From contig JAHBMJ010004998.1 in the NCBI GenBank assembly GCA_018398765.1, forward strand, positions 1-60,000: a stretch of DNA of 60,000 nt. The letters run 5' to 3'. This DNA is from Chromera velia. Its lineage: Eukaryota > Sar > Chromeraceae. A model generated the notes under the pieces. That model saw only the letters and a program-made list of their open reading frames with translations, did no database searches and was not told the DNA's origin. How positions within the stretch are numbered: position 1 is the stretch's first letter; the number at the start of each line of letters is the position of its first letter. Position numbers and translations under genes: made by a program. Positions 1 to 11,098 of this stretch are shown piece after piece.

Positions 1-2
1 TA

Positions 3-791
3 GCTCCCACTGCTGGCAAATTTTGGTTTAGAGAGAGCGTTGGGGTCAAGCAGGGCAATCCACTCTCGCCACTGTTATTTAATCTCTTTATAAATGACCT
101 CCCGTCTTTTATCGCTGACCGACGTCTTATGGCCCTGTCGAATAGGACTGGGCCATCCGATTAGAATCCCCAACCCCCCCCTTCGTCTTCCGCTCTCCCT
201 CCAGCCTTGCTAGCAGCTGTTTCGTCTGCCTCCTCTTCGTCTTCCAGTCACCCGACTTCCGCTAAGGTTGGGGTTGGGCCTTCTTCTGACTTCTGTGAGC
301 TTGAGTGCCTCCTTTACGCTGGTGATCTCGTTTTGTTCCACCCAGACCCAGGTGAGCTGACTTGTATGTTTGATCGTTTGTCTGCCTACTGTCAGAAGAA
401 CGGATTATCTGTGAATGTCTCAAAGTCATACTCGTTGTTTGTGGGGGAGGAATGGAGTTTGGGCGAAAGGAAGGTCTTTCTCTTTGGGAGGAAAGTCATA
501 CAACGTTGTTCGGAGTTTAAATATCTGGGTGCAATTTTCGACAGGAATGGGGCAGTCAGTCGCGCTTTTGAAATGCGTCTAAAAAAAGGGAAGAGGAAGG
601 TGTTTGCATTACTTGGGGAACTTGCACTGCTTGGCAAGGTCTCCCCGGGGAGGTTGATAACAATGTGCAGGACTGCAGCCTTGTCAGTATTCCTCTATTC
701 GGCGGAGACAGCGGGCTTGTCCCCTCGACAACTGCATCTTATTGACAACTTTTGGTTAAGCCTATGCCGGTCCCAGGTTGGCCTCCCCTGA
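3..791 (+). pseudogene. LINE reverse transcriptase domain, inactive
   Basis: Near 42-105 the frame reads GVKQGNPLSPLLFNLFINDL, the LINE RT block before the catalytic box. At 315-326 comes YAGDLVLF where active enzymes have YADD, so one of the two metal-binding aspartates is glycine. It is followed by the usual palm and thumb pattern (GLSVNVSKS, then FKYLGAIF around 526). An in-frame TAG at 162 and a TGA at 789 interrupt it. The serine-rich stretch at 207-270 between the two RT blocks looks like an expansion or divergent insertion. Confidence 0.85.
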
Positions 792-1430
792 ACCTCCTCA
801 AGGATTCTCACCCTCCTTGAGTTTGGTATCCTGCCCGCAGCCGCAACCCTAGCAGAAAGAGCACTCAGGTTCCTGTGGGGAGTGGCGCAGAGGCCAGTGA
901 ATGACCTAACCAACCTCGTGTACAGAGAACTGTGTGAGAGGCGACAACTGGCCATTTTGGACGACTTTGTTTCTTTCGTTTCGTCCTGTTGTCTCGTAGC
1001 AAAACTAGACTCCACTGATGTACTTCCACAAAGCCCTTTGTCTTCGAGTACGGTGATGTCATGGGGGGGGGAGCTCTTTTCATCGCTAATGGGTGGTGTG
1101 CAGAGAAGAGTCTGGGAGACGGCAACTCAACAGACAAATTGGTTTTCTCCGGGCGTCCCCCCCCCTTTTTTCGTCTTACCTCTGTCTCCGTCCCCTCTTT
1201 ATGGTTGCATACACCTTTCCAATGCCTCGTCAAGCAGGCTTGCACGTCTGCTGTGGTGTCACGAGCCATGGCCACACTTTGAAAAACCATCCCCCTGTTC
1301 CTACCTCCTGGAACGCTCGCTTCCCTTCCAGTCTCGTCGAGTTATCTCTCTTTTCCGACTGGGGATCTGCCAGACCTTGGCTAGGATGGCCTTGTTTAGA
1401 GGTATGGCAGCTTTTTCCCCCCTCGCTCGC

Positions 1431-1514
1431 TGTTCATTTTGCAAAGAACGAAACCCAACGACCCCACCGCAAGATCTACCCATTGGTGATGAGCTTCACG
1501 CTCTTTCTGACTGC
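1431..1514 (+). pseudogene. LINE CCHC-like zinc motif
   Basis: In the same frame, cysteines at 1431 and 1440, histidine at 1497 and cysteine at 1512 form C-x2-C-x18-H-x4-C in the context RCSFCKER...ELHALSDC. This kind of motif is usual between RT and the 3' end of many LINEs, where it is thought to help bind nucleic acid. It is flanked by ordinary frame-3 coding sequence from 792 to 1706. Confidence 0.65.
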
Positions 1515-1955
1515 CTGGAATTTGACTCTGCTAGAGATCGATTCCAGCAGGTCCTGTGGGTCTCGCCGAAAGCGAAGTACTTCAGCCTCAGCACACTCGA
1601 CCGCAGCGAGATATTCTTTGTCAAAGTCCTTGTCCCACTACTTTCTGAATGCCCTGGATTGGTGGGGCGAACGTTGGTAGGGATCAACGAGTCTTTAGTT
1701 TGCAAATGAAGAGACATAACGAGACAGGACACCTCTTTGGATGGAGAAGATGTGGGCCGACAGGGTTTGCCGAATCGGTCTGCTGGCACGGGGGGGGTAA
1801 GGGGCACAACGTCTGCTAGACAGTCACGTCAAGCCATCATCATTCAGGGTCAGAGTCTTCTGATCCTCTCTTCAACGTCTGCAGCCCCCATCTAAGCCAG
1901 TCTGCTGTGTAGAGTCGCCGCTAAATCAACTCTTTCTGCAGGCCGGCGTTCCACC

Positions 1956-2506
1956 ATGTTGCCTGCTGTCCGGTCATTAGATACCCACCGTTCAGGCACT
2001 TACCCGCTTCCCCCCCTTCTGCTACTCTCACAAGTGTCAGTTGTCTACACGGAAGGCGCCAGCCGCTCTAATCGTACGCCGCATGCGAAGGCGGGTTATG
2101 AAACATATTGGGGTCTTGGACATCCATGTAACCTCAGTTGTAGACTCAGAGGTAAGCAGACAAACAATCGAGCCGAGCTGAGTACGATCATAGCTGTGCT
2201 TGAAACTGGAATTTTCCATGGTCCTCCTCGCACGCTGATAGTCAAATCTGATTCGTGGTATGCTTGCCAAGCCCTGGAGTCATGGGTTCCGCGATAGGAA
2301 AGAAATGGTTGGAGAAGACCTGATAGAAAGCCAGTGTGCAATCAAGATTTGATTGGCAAGTTGGTCAGCCTTGTCAATGAATACGAATGGGTACTGGGGG
2401 GGACTGTGTCTATCCAATGGGTGAAGACGCACAATAAAGAGCCTGGTAACGAGGCAGCAGATGCTCTCGTTATCGAGGGTGCGTATCTTCCCATCCCTTG
2501 TGCGTA
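1956..2506 (+). pseudogene. LINE RNase HI domain, broken
   Basis: Frame 3 shows SVVYTEGASRSN (VYTDGAS block with E for the first catalytic D), TNNRAELSTI (catalytic E), IVKSDSWYACQAL (catalytic D), then after an in-frame stop at 2295 WVKTHNKEPGNEAADALV with the closing histidine and aspartate. All four RNase HI blocks are therefore present in order. RNase H would remove the RNA strand during target-primed reverse transcription. Non-functional because of the stop and the first-block change. Confidence 0.8.
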
Positions 2507-3443
2507 ATGTTCTTGTCTGTAAAGGAGTAGGGGGTTAGGTGTGTTGGTCTGATATACTGGGCCGGAGCGAGAAAGCGTAACTTGAGGTGGAGAGAAAGAT
2601 TTGGTTCTGGCCTTGGAAGTCGAAGACTGTCTGGTGTTGCACCCTACTCTTAGAGCTAGAGGAGGTTGTGCTGACTGAATTTATCTATTCTTCTTCTCGG
2701 TCGTTGATATAGCATGCTTGGTAGGAGTTCTTCTCCTTTTAGCATGAGTTGGTTTTCCGCCTTGACCTGTTTTTCCTCATTAACTGGTACTGCATGCCGG
2801 AGGTTTTTTGTCCAGGACCACTCTAGGGAGCGGGCCGATAGACCGTATGCATGACCAGACACGTAGCGTGCGGCAGGTAATGCCGAGCAGTTGCGTGATG
2901 TATGTGTATGGGGTGGAGGTACTACCCGGACGGGCGGATGCTCCCATACCCCCCCTTAATACCTAATACCTAATACCTAATACGTGCATGTTGCATTCTG
3001 GGCTGCAACATCCACGCATATATATGTTACCATGATGTTACCACGCATGCATGTATGGCAGCGCAGTTTGTCATCATCGACTCATCGTTTTAATAATTAG
3101 CAGTACTGTACGTGGGTTCGGGTGTTCACAGCACGTCATTTAACATCATTTAATTACAACCATGCATGTGCAAACACGATTGCTGCTTAAATTGCAATTT
3201 GCGTCAACGTTTCTCGTAAGACTGCGTTGATCACTGTTGTTCTTGCATATCGATTACAGACTTGCAACGTTCGTCTGCTTGCGCTGAGAGAACAGGTGGG
3301 GCGGGCACATTCCAAAGATACAGTGGACCCAGTCCATGCATGTACGTGTGCATTGTATCGACGGAGTAGAATCAGTCAGTTTCGCAGTCAGTCAGACCCG
3401 CTTACGGATCATTGTTTCAGAAGCATGATGCGACTATAATTCC
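2507..3443. other. LINE 3' untranslated tail and intergenic sequence
   Basis: No reading frame here has recognisable protein similarity. 2507-2956 is probably the LINE 3' untranslated region. 2957-2983 is a run of TAATACC repeats. From about 2984 the sequence is mixed, with GCATGC-rich words, and leads into the promoter region of the lipase gene. Confidence 0.5.
2957..2983 (+). repeat. TAATACC repeat, likely LINE 3' terminus
   Basis: Three full and one partial copies of TAATACC in tandem, directly after a short C run. Many LINEs that lack a poly-A tail end in short tandem repeats of this type, so it most likely marks the 3' end of the LINE. Confidence 0.55.
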
Positions 3444-3453
3444 CATATATAAG
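3444..3453 (+). promoter_or_regulatory. TATA-like box before the lipase gene
   Basis: CATATATAAG lies about 190 bases before the lipase start codon and runs on into GTGACCGAT. A near copy (TATAAGTGATCGAT) occurs on the minus strand about 60 bases before the start of the 19359-23204 gene. A core-promoter role is inference. Confidence 0.3.
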
Positions 3454-3643
3454 TGACCGATCAGGGCTCTTTCCTACTTCTTTCGAGGGATCAGTCTCAG
3501 GCTCGGTCCAGAAGAAACTCTTGAAACAAGGATTCCGTCGTTGCTTTCAATACGAGCACGTCGGATGAACGTTCACGTGTTTCACAGCCAATTGAGCGAT
3601 TTCCTTTCCTCTTCTCAAGCACTGTCAGTACCGATTTATCATT

Positions 3644-5636
3644 ATGGTGTTCTCCCGCTCGATCAATGGTCTTCTCGCTGTTGTTGTGACGGCATTTGCG
3701 CAACCAGAGAGAGAAGAGGTCCGCATGGCTGAAGTCATCAGCCCTCAATGCATCAGCGGAATATCAGATCGGCAGGGGTGGTTAGAGAAGTTCCAATTCG
3801 GCTGTCCCGACGGTTTGGTGATTGGAGGTGTGGAGTTCGCGCAGTGGGGTCTCTCTGGTGGCACCTGCGAGGATCCCGAAGACCTTGTTGGATTCTCTTG
3901 CGGACCCGACCAGGAAACAGTGGATAGGAATTTGAAGTTTACTGTTGTGAACAACTGCTTTGGTAGAGTGCAATGCGACTTCTTTCAAATTTTCGGCATA
4001 CGTCAAGAAGAGGCTGAGGAAGAAGCGAAGGAGGACGAAACCGTTGGGGAGCCGAAATCTCCTACAGGTCGTTCTCGGGACCCAAGTCCGAATCTGCTGT
4101 TTGGGGATCCGTGCAAGTTCCAAAATAAATGGTTGAGTGTGAAGGTCTCATGTGTTTCCAGAGAGAAGACTCAAAAGTCTCTGACAGACACTGGAGTCTG
4201 GGACAGTGACCGGAATTTCAACTGGAAAAATTTCGAGGCAGGGCTCAGGGCTGTGGACCTGATGTATGATGTTGCAGGTCAGCTCAGCCAGTGTCCATTT
4301 TTAACTATGAAATTGAGAAATGAATGTGTGAAGAAACAAAGAAGTCCAATCTTCGAAGCTCTTCGTGCATTTTTTTCGTTTCCAAATCGTCGTTACCGGC
4401 TCAACGTTATCTCTGAAATTCTCTCTGCTCACATTCGCTTCTGCTGTTGTCTCTGACTGGCTCTTCCTCTTCTTTTTTATCCCTCAGACACCACATCGCC
4501 AGACTGTTCTCCAGCACGCGTCCCCGTCTCCCTGCTCAGTGCTCTTGTGGCAGTGCTCACATGCTCTCCAACTCCTTTCCTGTATTAAAGTCAATCTCAG
4601 AAAGGATGGTCTCCATCACCGCCCACCTCCCCAGAGAAAACGTATTCGATCGTCTCTCTTCTCACCGTGAGGAAGGATGCACACTGAACGAAACTTGGAT
4701 GCGTGCAGCACGAGCGCTCTCGGTGGACGCCCTCTATCGCCGGAGCCAAGAAGAATTAAATCTTGACACCAACCTCAAGTGTCTCGGAGACGCGTGCTTT
4801 CGCATCGCTGCCCTCTTGACTTTCAGGAACGTTTTTCGATTGAAACTTTCGTCCTACACCAGTGCCTGGTTCGGTATTCTGGCACGTTTGCCGGTTCAAT
4901 TGGAAGTCAAATCTGATGCAAAAGGCGGCAGGGGGAGCCTCGCGATCGCTGCATTCCGAGGGACGATCTCTTTCAGTGATTGGTGCTACAACGCAGGTAG
5001 GTCGGAATGGGTCTGGATCAAGGTGAGCACATCGAATTTGTGTTGTATGTTTCCTTGAGCTTGTGCTGCTTGGTGACTGTCGAGAAATGCACCTTGAATT
5101 GTTGGTGTGACAGGCAGAGTTGTTCTCCACCTTCCCTCTGTAAGGATGATTTCAATGTTCGGATCGTCATGATGACTTACTCTGCGTGTTCTTTTTATGC
5201 ATACAGGAAACCCCCCCTTTCGCTTCGAAACTTTTCTTCTCTCTGCCCGTCTTCCAAATTGCAGATTTTGCAGCTGCCCAGGTGAATGAAGTCTTCGAAG
5301 GGTTGGGGGATGATGTCGTCGTGCACAGAGGGTTTTGGAGGTCAGCGTCGGACAATTGAAATAGTGGAAAGTTAATTGTCGCAAGAATCTGGTTTTCTGG
5401 TAAGGCAGGAGGTTTTTTCTTGAGCGGTGCGGCTCAGAACTCCGTGAATACGTTCTCTTTGCATCTGTGAATGGGTAAATACGAAAGGTCTGTGGGCTCT
5501 TGTGTTCCCATCTGTCTCATGCATCTCTTTTACCCTCGATCGATCGGCGGATTAATGGAAGGAATACTCTGATCTATCATCCACTCTAAGCCCCTTTTTG
5601 CAGTCCTCTCCAACTGCCTGCCTGCAGTCCTTCTGC

Positions 5637-5698
<62 letters not shown>

Positions 5699-7615
5699 GC
5701 AGTCTTTATCTGCCTATGCGACCAATTTTGATGGCAGGATTGACAGCTCTCGGGAAAGAGAGCGTGTCAACTATTTTTGTCGGTGAGTGAGTGAGTGAGA
5801 TGAATGAATGAAGTCTTGCATGGATGCAAGACACAGCTCGGAAAGTCTCTCGCTGAAGAGACGTCGACGACTCATGAATGTGATTCTTTGATTGCCCCGT
5901 TGTTTTGGAATCCGACTTTTCTTCTTCCTTGTATTCAAATTCCTCCTGTCTTCCTTTTCCTTTTTTCCGTTTCTTCTTCTCATCATTAGTATTCACATCA
6001 TCATTCCTCCCTTTCTCTCTTTTTCCTCTCAATTCTTTCAGGTCACAGCCTTGGTGCTGCTCTGGCAACACTGGCGATGTTTGACGCGATGTGGCACGGC
6101 TTTCGTGTTCACTCAGCATACCTTTACGGCTCCCCACGAGTGGGCAACTACCGCTTCGTGGAGGAATTCAACAGACTGGCGGTAGGTTTGCGTGTTGATC
6201 AGTAATGGAGCTAGCGTGTGAATTGAGTTAATTGTAGGGCTGCTCTGTATGGAAGCACATGAAGTTGTGTGTATCTTCTTGTTCCTAAGGTCTCTATAGA
6301 TACGTCTGGAGGCATACACCCAGCTGCCGGGAAAGACAGTGTCGGCTCATTTGCTACCGTCACGGTGCGACTTCAAAGAGCGCAGAAACGGATCAATCGA
6401 GCTGTCTTAGCGCAATCCATGGGAATGAGCAGACCGTTGCATGTCGTATCTGTCCGAGGAGGACGATCTCAGCCGCGCACCCCTGAAAGGCGTCAGCAAA
6501 CGGTCCCCCGACAATCAATGCGTGCATGTCGATCAGTGTGAACGTGGATTTCAAACGCCTCATACACAAAGAAAGATTAAATGAACCCTCGACAATCTAT
6601 GCGTGCGTACAGTCTCTGAGCAGCGGCGCCACAGACCCCGTCCAGAACCACGTCTACAATGTGATCAATCAGGCAGACCTCGTGCCTCTCTTCCCTCCGG
6701 TCACCGGTCTCGGGGGCACAAAGATGCTTCACGTTGGAGCCTCCAATAGGTAGGTGGTTCTTTTTCTTGTCGGGAGAAGCGCTAAGTTGAGGTATGTTCC
6801 CCACACGCAACCGAAGATCGAGAAGCTCAGATGCAAACATGTCGTATCCGTATGAATTCAAAAAAGAATCAGACAGATGATCCCAGACCACGAATATTCG
6901 AGGGAAGTACGTCAAAAATCAGTAGTGGGGTCAATAGTAAATCCTCAAACGTATCTCCAATAATTGAATCGCGAGCGTCGTTTTGAGAATGGCCGGCTGC
7001 ATGTCATTTCATAAAACAGTTTGACCCGGGTCCCTTTGGCATGATTCTCTTTTGTCTGTGGAACTGTTTGTGCCTCTTGGGCCACTCGCACAAGAGCACG
7101 AATACAATTTAAATGAATGTTGGAGGTTTTTTGTGTTTTCGTTCTGCGGGGCTGGCTCCTGATGCAGGTTTATGTTTGAATACGTCAAGCCCAAAGCTCC
7201 TTCGATAATCGAGCTCGCACTTCTTCCCTTTCACTTATGGATTCACAAATTGGGAGCCTATAGGGACGCAGTCAGAGCCTTGTACTGTCCTCCTGCATCT
7301 CCGTCTTCTTCTTCTCCAGAAAGCAACTCAGATTCTCGGGATAAGAGGGTCTGGCAGACGGACGAAGAGGAGGATCGTGTGATTCAAGTTTCGGGACTGC
7401 GCCTTCAAAGTTGTGCGTCTCACTTCCCGGAAGACATGCCATTTGGGGAGATGAGACTCGAAGCTGCACCAGTCGGAGAACACTTGGGCAGGTTGGGGAA
7501 GATGAAAAAGGCGGTGGGTGGTCAGATAGTTGCAGAGAAAAATTCAGGAGACCGGCAGGAAGGACGGGATCGTGCTAAGGCTGCAGGCACGAAACCGATC
7601 CTGTTGGAGGCTTAG
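3644..7615 (+). CDS. Secreted lectin-lipase: SUEL-type lectin domain plus class 3 lipase
   Basis: Exons 3644-4277, 4601-4996, 5265-5340, 5703-5782, 6042-6181, 6613-6749 and 7168-7615 join in phase to 636 residues. Residues 1-20 are a signal peptide (MVFSRSINGLLAVVVTAFAQ). About 50-195 match the galactose/rhamnose-binding SUEL lectin pattern (FGCPDGLVIGG, CFGRVQC, FGDPCKFQNKWLSVKVSC) with an acidic insert. The rest is a class 3 (Rhizomucor-type) triacylglycerol lipase: AFRGT oxyanion loop, VHRGFW, GHSLG nucleophile elbow with Ser398 (6047), YLYGSPRVGN, Asp464 (6676) in NQADLVP, and His514 (7244) in HKLGAY. Spacings of 66 and 50 residues fit the family. The charged tail after 525 has no known domain. 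It probably cleaves acyl esters outside the cell or in the secretory path, with the lectin holding it to glycans. The family call is firm; the first intron (4278-4600) is the least certain junction. Confidence 0.88.
5637..5700 (+). repeat. (CTGT)n microsatellite at a 3' splice site
   Basis: About fifteen CTGT units with one CTAT interruption fill the end of lipase intron 3. The tract runs straight into the CAG acceptor at 5700-5702, so it supplies the polypyrimidine tract of that intron. Confidence 0.8.
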
Positions 7616-9586
7616 GAAGGGACCCCATAAAATTCAATCAGAAGATTTAGAGACCTCTATGAAACAGGGGTGCTGTGGCCAGGCGCATGAACTGTTGGGT
7701 GCAACTGACTCTCGTCAAGACATGCAGAGGCTAGAGAGGACCATGCAACGGAATGGGTCGAACTGCATTGATGGAGGTGACAAAGAAAGGAAGGGTAAGG
7801 GGTGTGCAACGTTTCTTGATCTCTGCCTCTCTCTCCCTCTGTAAAACTGGGAATGTCAGTAAATTTAGGTTTTTTTTTGTATTCCTCCCGTCCCACATGG
7901 CCTCCGAATGGCTTCCGTCATGGGTCAGACTGATTGAAGAAGACCTGTCATTCCTTCAGATTTAGAAAGAACCTAGTAGGAAAGAACAGTTCCATGTTGT
8001 TCTTGAATGCTCTCGCATCGATCGTTTTATTTCTTTCCTCCCTCCATCCTCCTTCTTCTATTCGCTGAAGAGTTCACCCGAGCTTTAGTTCAGAATATAC
8101 ATTGAAGTTCAATGCACCACTCAAAAATTAAGAGAAGGCTAGAGAGAATGTTTGTCAACAGCTACAAGAAGGAGAAAAAAAAGCACTTTCTTCAATTGTA
8201 AACGAGAATAATTTGATAAAAGTGATTGCTTTTAGAAACCAAACTGCTTCATGTGCTAGCTAATGCATACGTTGCCACCAAACGCTAGAAACTCTAGTAG
8301 AAAGTAGACTAGAAGTCTTGAAATAGGCTGATGGCGAGGGCGTAATACCCGGCCTATGTATGATGATATTGATGATGAGGTGAAACCATTATAATTAATT
8401 TACGGCACAGGCTAGACCTACATGTATATTGTATAAGCTGGCTAGGGAGATCTGATTTATATATTTGATTGATTGATTGATTGATTGATTCATTGATTGA
8501 TTGATAGGGTCCGCACTCCTTTTTAGACGCTTTTTTAAACGTTTCTTTTCGAAGTCGCATGCACATCGAACATCAATTGAACATTAAGGTGGGAACTTAA
8601 CACTGGGAAGCCATCGATCCGTCTGATACCGTCTGGACTACTCTTATTTAATTTCATTAATTAGTCACGGTGGGTCAACCCAAACTTAGTCCCAAAGAGG
8701 TTCGATATGTCATAGTAGTATTATTTCCACCGCTATAGGCTTAGCAATGATTCTAACAGTAACTCAGAATCTAACTTTCCGAGTCTGAATGAATTGAATT
8801 GAGGTGGTTAAAGCCGGTGAGCCACTATTTAGGCTCTGGCCAACCACAGGGCATGATATGCAATGTTGGTTTGTTGACCTAGCGCATTGATCCATTAACA
8901 CATGTCAACACGAACTCTCTCTAATTTGGCTATACACTCCTCAACCGCCCTCATACCCGCCAGAGGCTGGAACGACAAAATAAGAGCGATCATCTCTCGG
9001 ACTTTCTTTTCATTCTCCCCCACTTTTCTACCAGCAGAGGCAGCCACCCATTGTGCAATTTCCACCGTCTGTAGTAATTCTGCCAGTGATTTTTTAACTC
9101 ATACTCTGAATTCTTATAATTAATGATTGTGATGGGTCACTAACTATAGGTCTCTCTTTGAAAGTCCGGAGCCTGTTTCGATCTTATTCCCAAACTATAA
9201 TCTCAGCAGCCCTAGCAGCAGCCTAAAAATCACTTTATCAAAAAATTGTTTATAAACAAGTTGTTTTGTTTTATGGATAAATTGATATATTTTCATTTGT
9301 AAAACTAGCTACAAAACTAACTTGGAGCTAGACTCGGAGTCCTTTAATATATATTTTTTTATAGATCATCGATAATGACTCGGATTATATGAGAAACGAA
9401 TTTAAGTCAGTGTGTACGTCAGTGTGAAGGTGCCACTGGCATAGGGATTATAGATTTAAAAAACTGATATTAGAGAATATTAGAGAATTAATGATCAATG
9501 CACAGTGGAAATCTGTCGTAGAATCCGCCCTAGAATGCACCGCTATAATTGATATCTATAGATTGGTATACAGCATCATATACGAA
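7616..9586. other. Intergenic, increasingly AT-rich, no gene seen
   Basis: After the lipase stop codon the sequence becomes AT-rich from about 8050. It holds a GATT tandem repeat (8466-8508) and no frame with recognisable similarity. The short frame at 8902-9123 shows no family pattern. The area looks like old repeat sequence. Confidence 0.5.
8466..8508 (+). repeat. (GATT)n microsatellite
   Basis: About ten GATT units with one CATT interruption. Confidence 0.8.
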
Positions 9587-9848
9587 TTAGCATTAACCTC
9601 CCTGAACCTAAGTGCCGCTTCAAAAAATATAATTAAGATGATCTGTACCTGCGGCATCGTTTTTCAAGAGAGCGTCCACGCTTGCGGCGTAGACGGTCAA
9701 GACACCGTCCAGATATGCGGCTTTGGCTTTTAAGACACCATAAATGATCCGCGCCTCTAGCCGCGCTTGTGGTGCGGACTTTCAAGCTTATCCAAAAATG
9801 CGGTTTGAACTTTCAAATGGTAGTTAGGTTCAGGGAGGTCTTAGCATT
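9587..9848. mobile_element. hAT-type MITE with 8-bp target duplication
   Basis: The 246-bp body at 9595-9840 begins AACCTCCCTGAACCTAA and ends with its reverse complement apart from one base (9824-9840). It is flanked on both sides by the same eight bases, TTAGCATT (9587-9594 and 9841-9848). Eight-base target duplications are typical of hAT transposons, so this is probably a non-autonomous hAT derivative. It encodes no protein. The inside has at least five TGCGG words, several close to TCAAG or TTCAA, which could be subterminal transposase binding sites. The perfect duplication suggests a fairly recent insertion. Confidence 0.8.
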
Positions 9849-11071
9849 TATATATACTAAATTAAAGCCAATAACTAGGCCAATTATCTTCACTTTATAT
9901 ACCAACAAAAAAGTGAGATAAATCAATGACGACACCAACTTTGATCGAATAGCTATGCAATTATCTAGGCAATTATCAGTCACAGGGTCGGAGCAGACTC
10001 GAAAACTTTGGGAAGGGGGCACTGTCACGGTCAGTGACTTGTAGGAGAACGAAGAAAAATCGATCGACGGGACCTCATTTAAGTATTTCAAGAGAAAGCG
10101 CTGTCCGAGCCTATCTCCCCTCTTTCAAGGTCGACAGTGACTCGACATGCCTGACTGCAGGCTAAATCAATCTACCGAATTCACCATGGAAGCCACCACA
10201 AATGCATCGGAATTAAAGATATTGCATGGGCAGAAAGCCAGCTGAAGAGTGCATCGACTGAAATCGAAAATCAACGCACGCACCGGCAGTCGGAACGCGC
10301 GATGCACTACAGCAGCCAGATCGTTCCAGCTCATCACTGAACACCGATGCATGGCGATCATCTTGGGCAACCTGCTTATGGGTGGAAGGAATGAGAATGA
10401 ATAAATGAATGACCTTCTGAACCCCAACTGCGTGCAGCCACAATCCCTCCCTCGCCGCGCTCTGTACTTTCGGTATCCTCCCTCCATCCTGCATGTCCGA
10501 CGAATTCGACTCAAGTAGTCGATCCATCGAGCTCACTGACTCCCGACACCCCCCGGCCACTACATCTAATCTTTTGGTCTTTGCGTGTATTCATTCAGCA
10601 CAAGCTGAAGCTGCATCTGAATAAATTGGATCCCGCTCCGTCGATGGACTACATGCAGGATCATGGCTCTCTCTCTCTCTCTTTCTCTTTCTCTTCCTTG
10701 AAGGATCCAACGACCACCATGTCTTTGTTCGTCCTGTCTGTCTGAACGACTCTATCTCTCCATGATCTGTGTTGATGACCCTCTGACCAGTTACTTCTTT
10801 CCTCCACGGAAAGCTTAGCACTTATTCGAGGCATCCACTGCCCTCCCTTCCCAATTCCCTCCATTCCCCCCCCTCGGCTGTTCTGGGGAAGCGAAGCTAC
10901 TTTACTTACTTCAATGGGAGATAAAGAGTCTCGGAGAGAGTGCTGCAGGCATCCATGCTTGGTGTTCTTTTTTTTAACTGACGTCTCCACTCCGCTCCAA
11001 GGCCCCTCCCTCCGTCCATGTCTCCGTACCCTGTGCCACCTTTCCTTTCCTTTCTTTTCATCTCAAATGCA

Positions 11072-11098
11072 GGCCAGGCCAGGCCAGGCCAGGCCAGG
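11072..11098 (+). repeat. (CCAGG)n microsatellite
   Basis: Five tandem CCAGG units. Confidence 0.75.

Larger units (their letters stand above)
1..2983 (+). mobile_element. LINE (non-LTR retrotransposon) remnant with C-terminal RNase H
   Basis: One reading frame (frame 3) carries, in order, a LINE reverse transcriptase, a CCHC-like motif and an RNase HI domain. Its 5' part lies outside the window. The frame is interrupted by stop codons near 162, 789, 1707, 1893 and 2295, but homology continues in the same frame on both sides of each, so I see no frameshift. The order RT, cysteine motif, RNase H is known from I-like and related LINE clades; clade assignment here is inference. The element seems to end in four TAATACC units at 2957-2983. 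It is dead: besides the stops, the catalytic YADD box reads YAGD. Confidence 0.85.

Noticed and set aside
10167-10560. Two minus-strand frames with possible donor and acceptor
   Set aside because: No recognisable family and no partner exons; simple sequence surrounds them.
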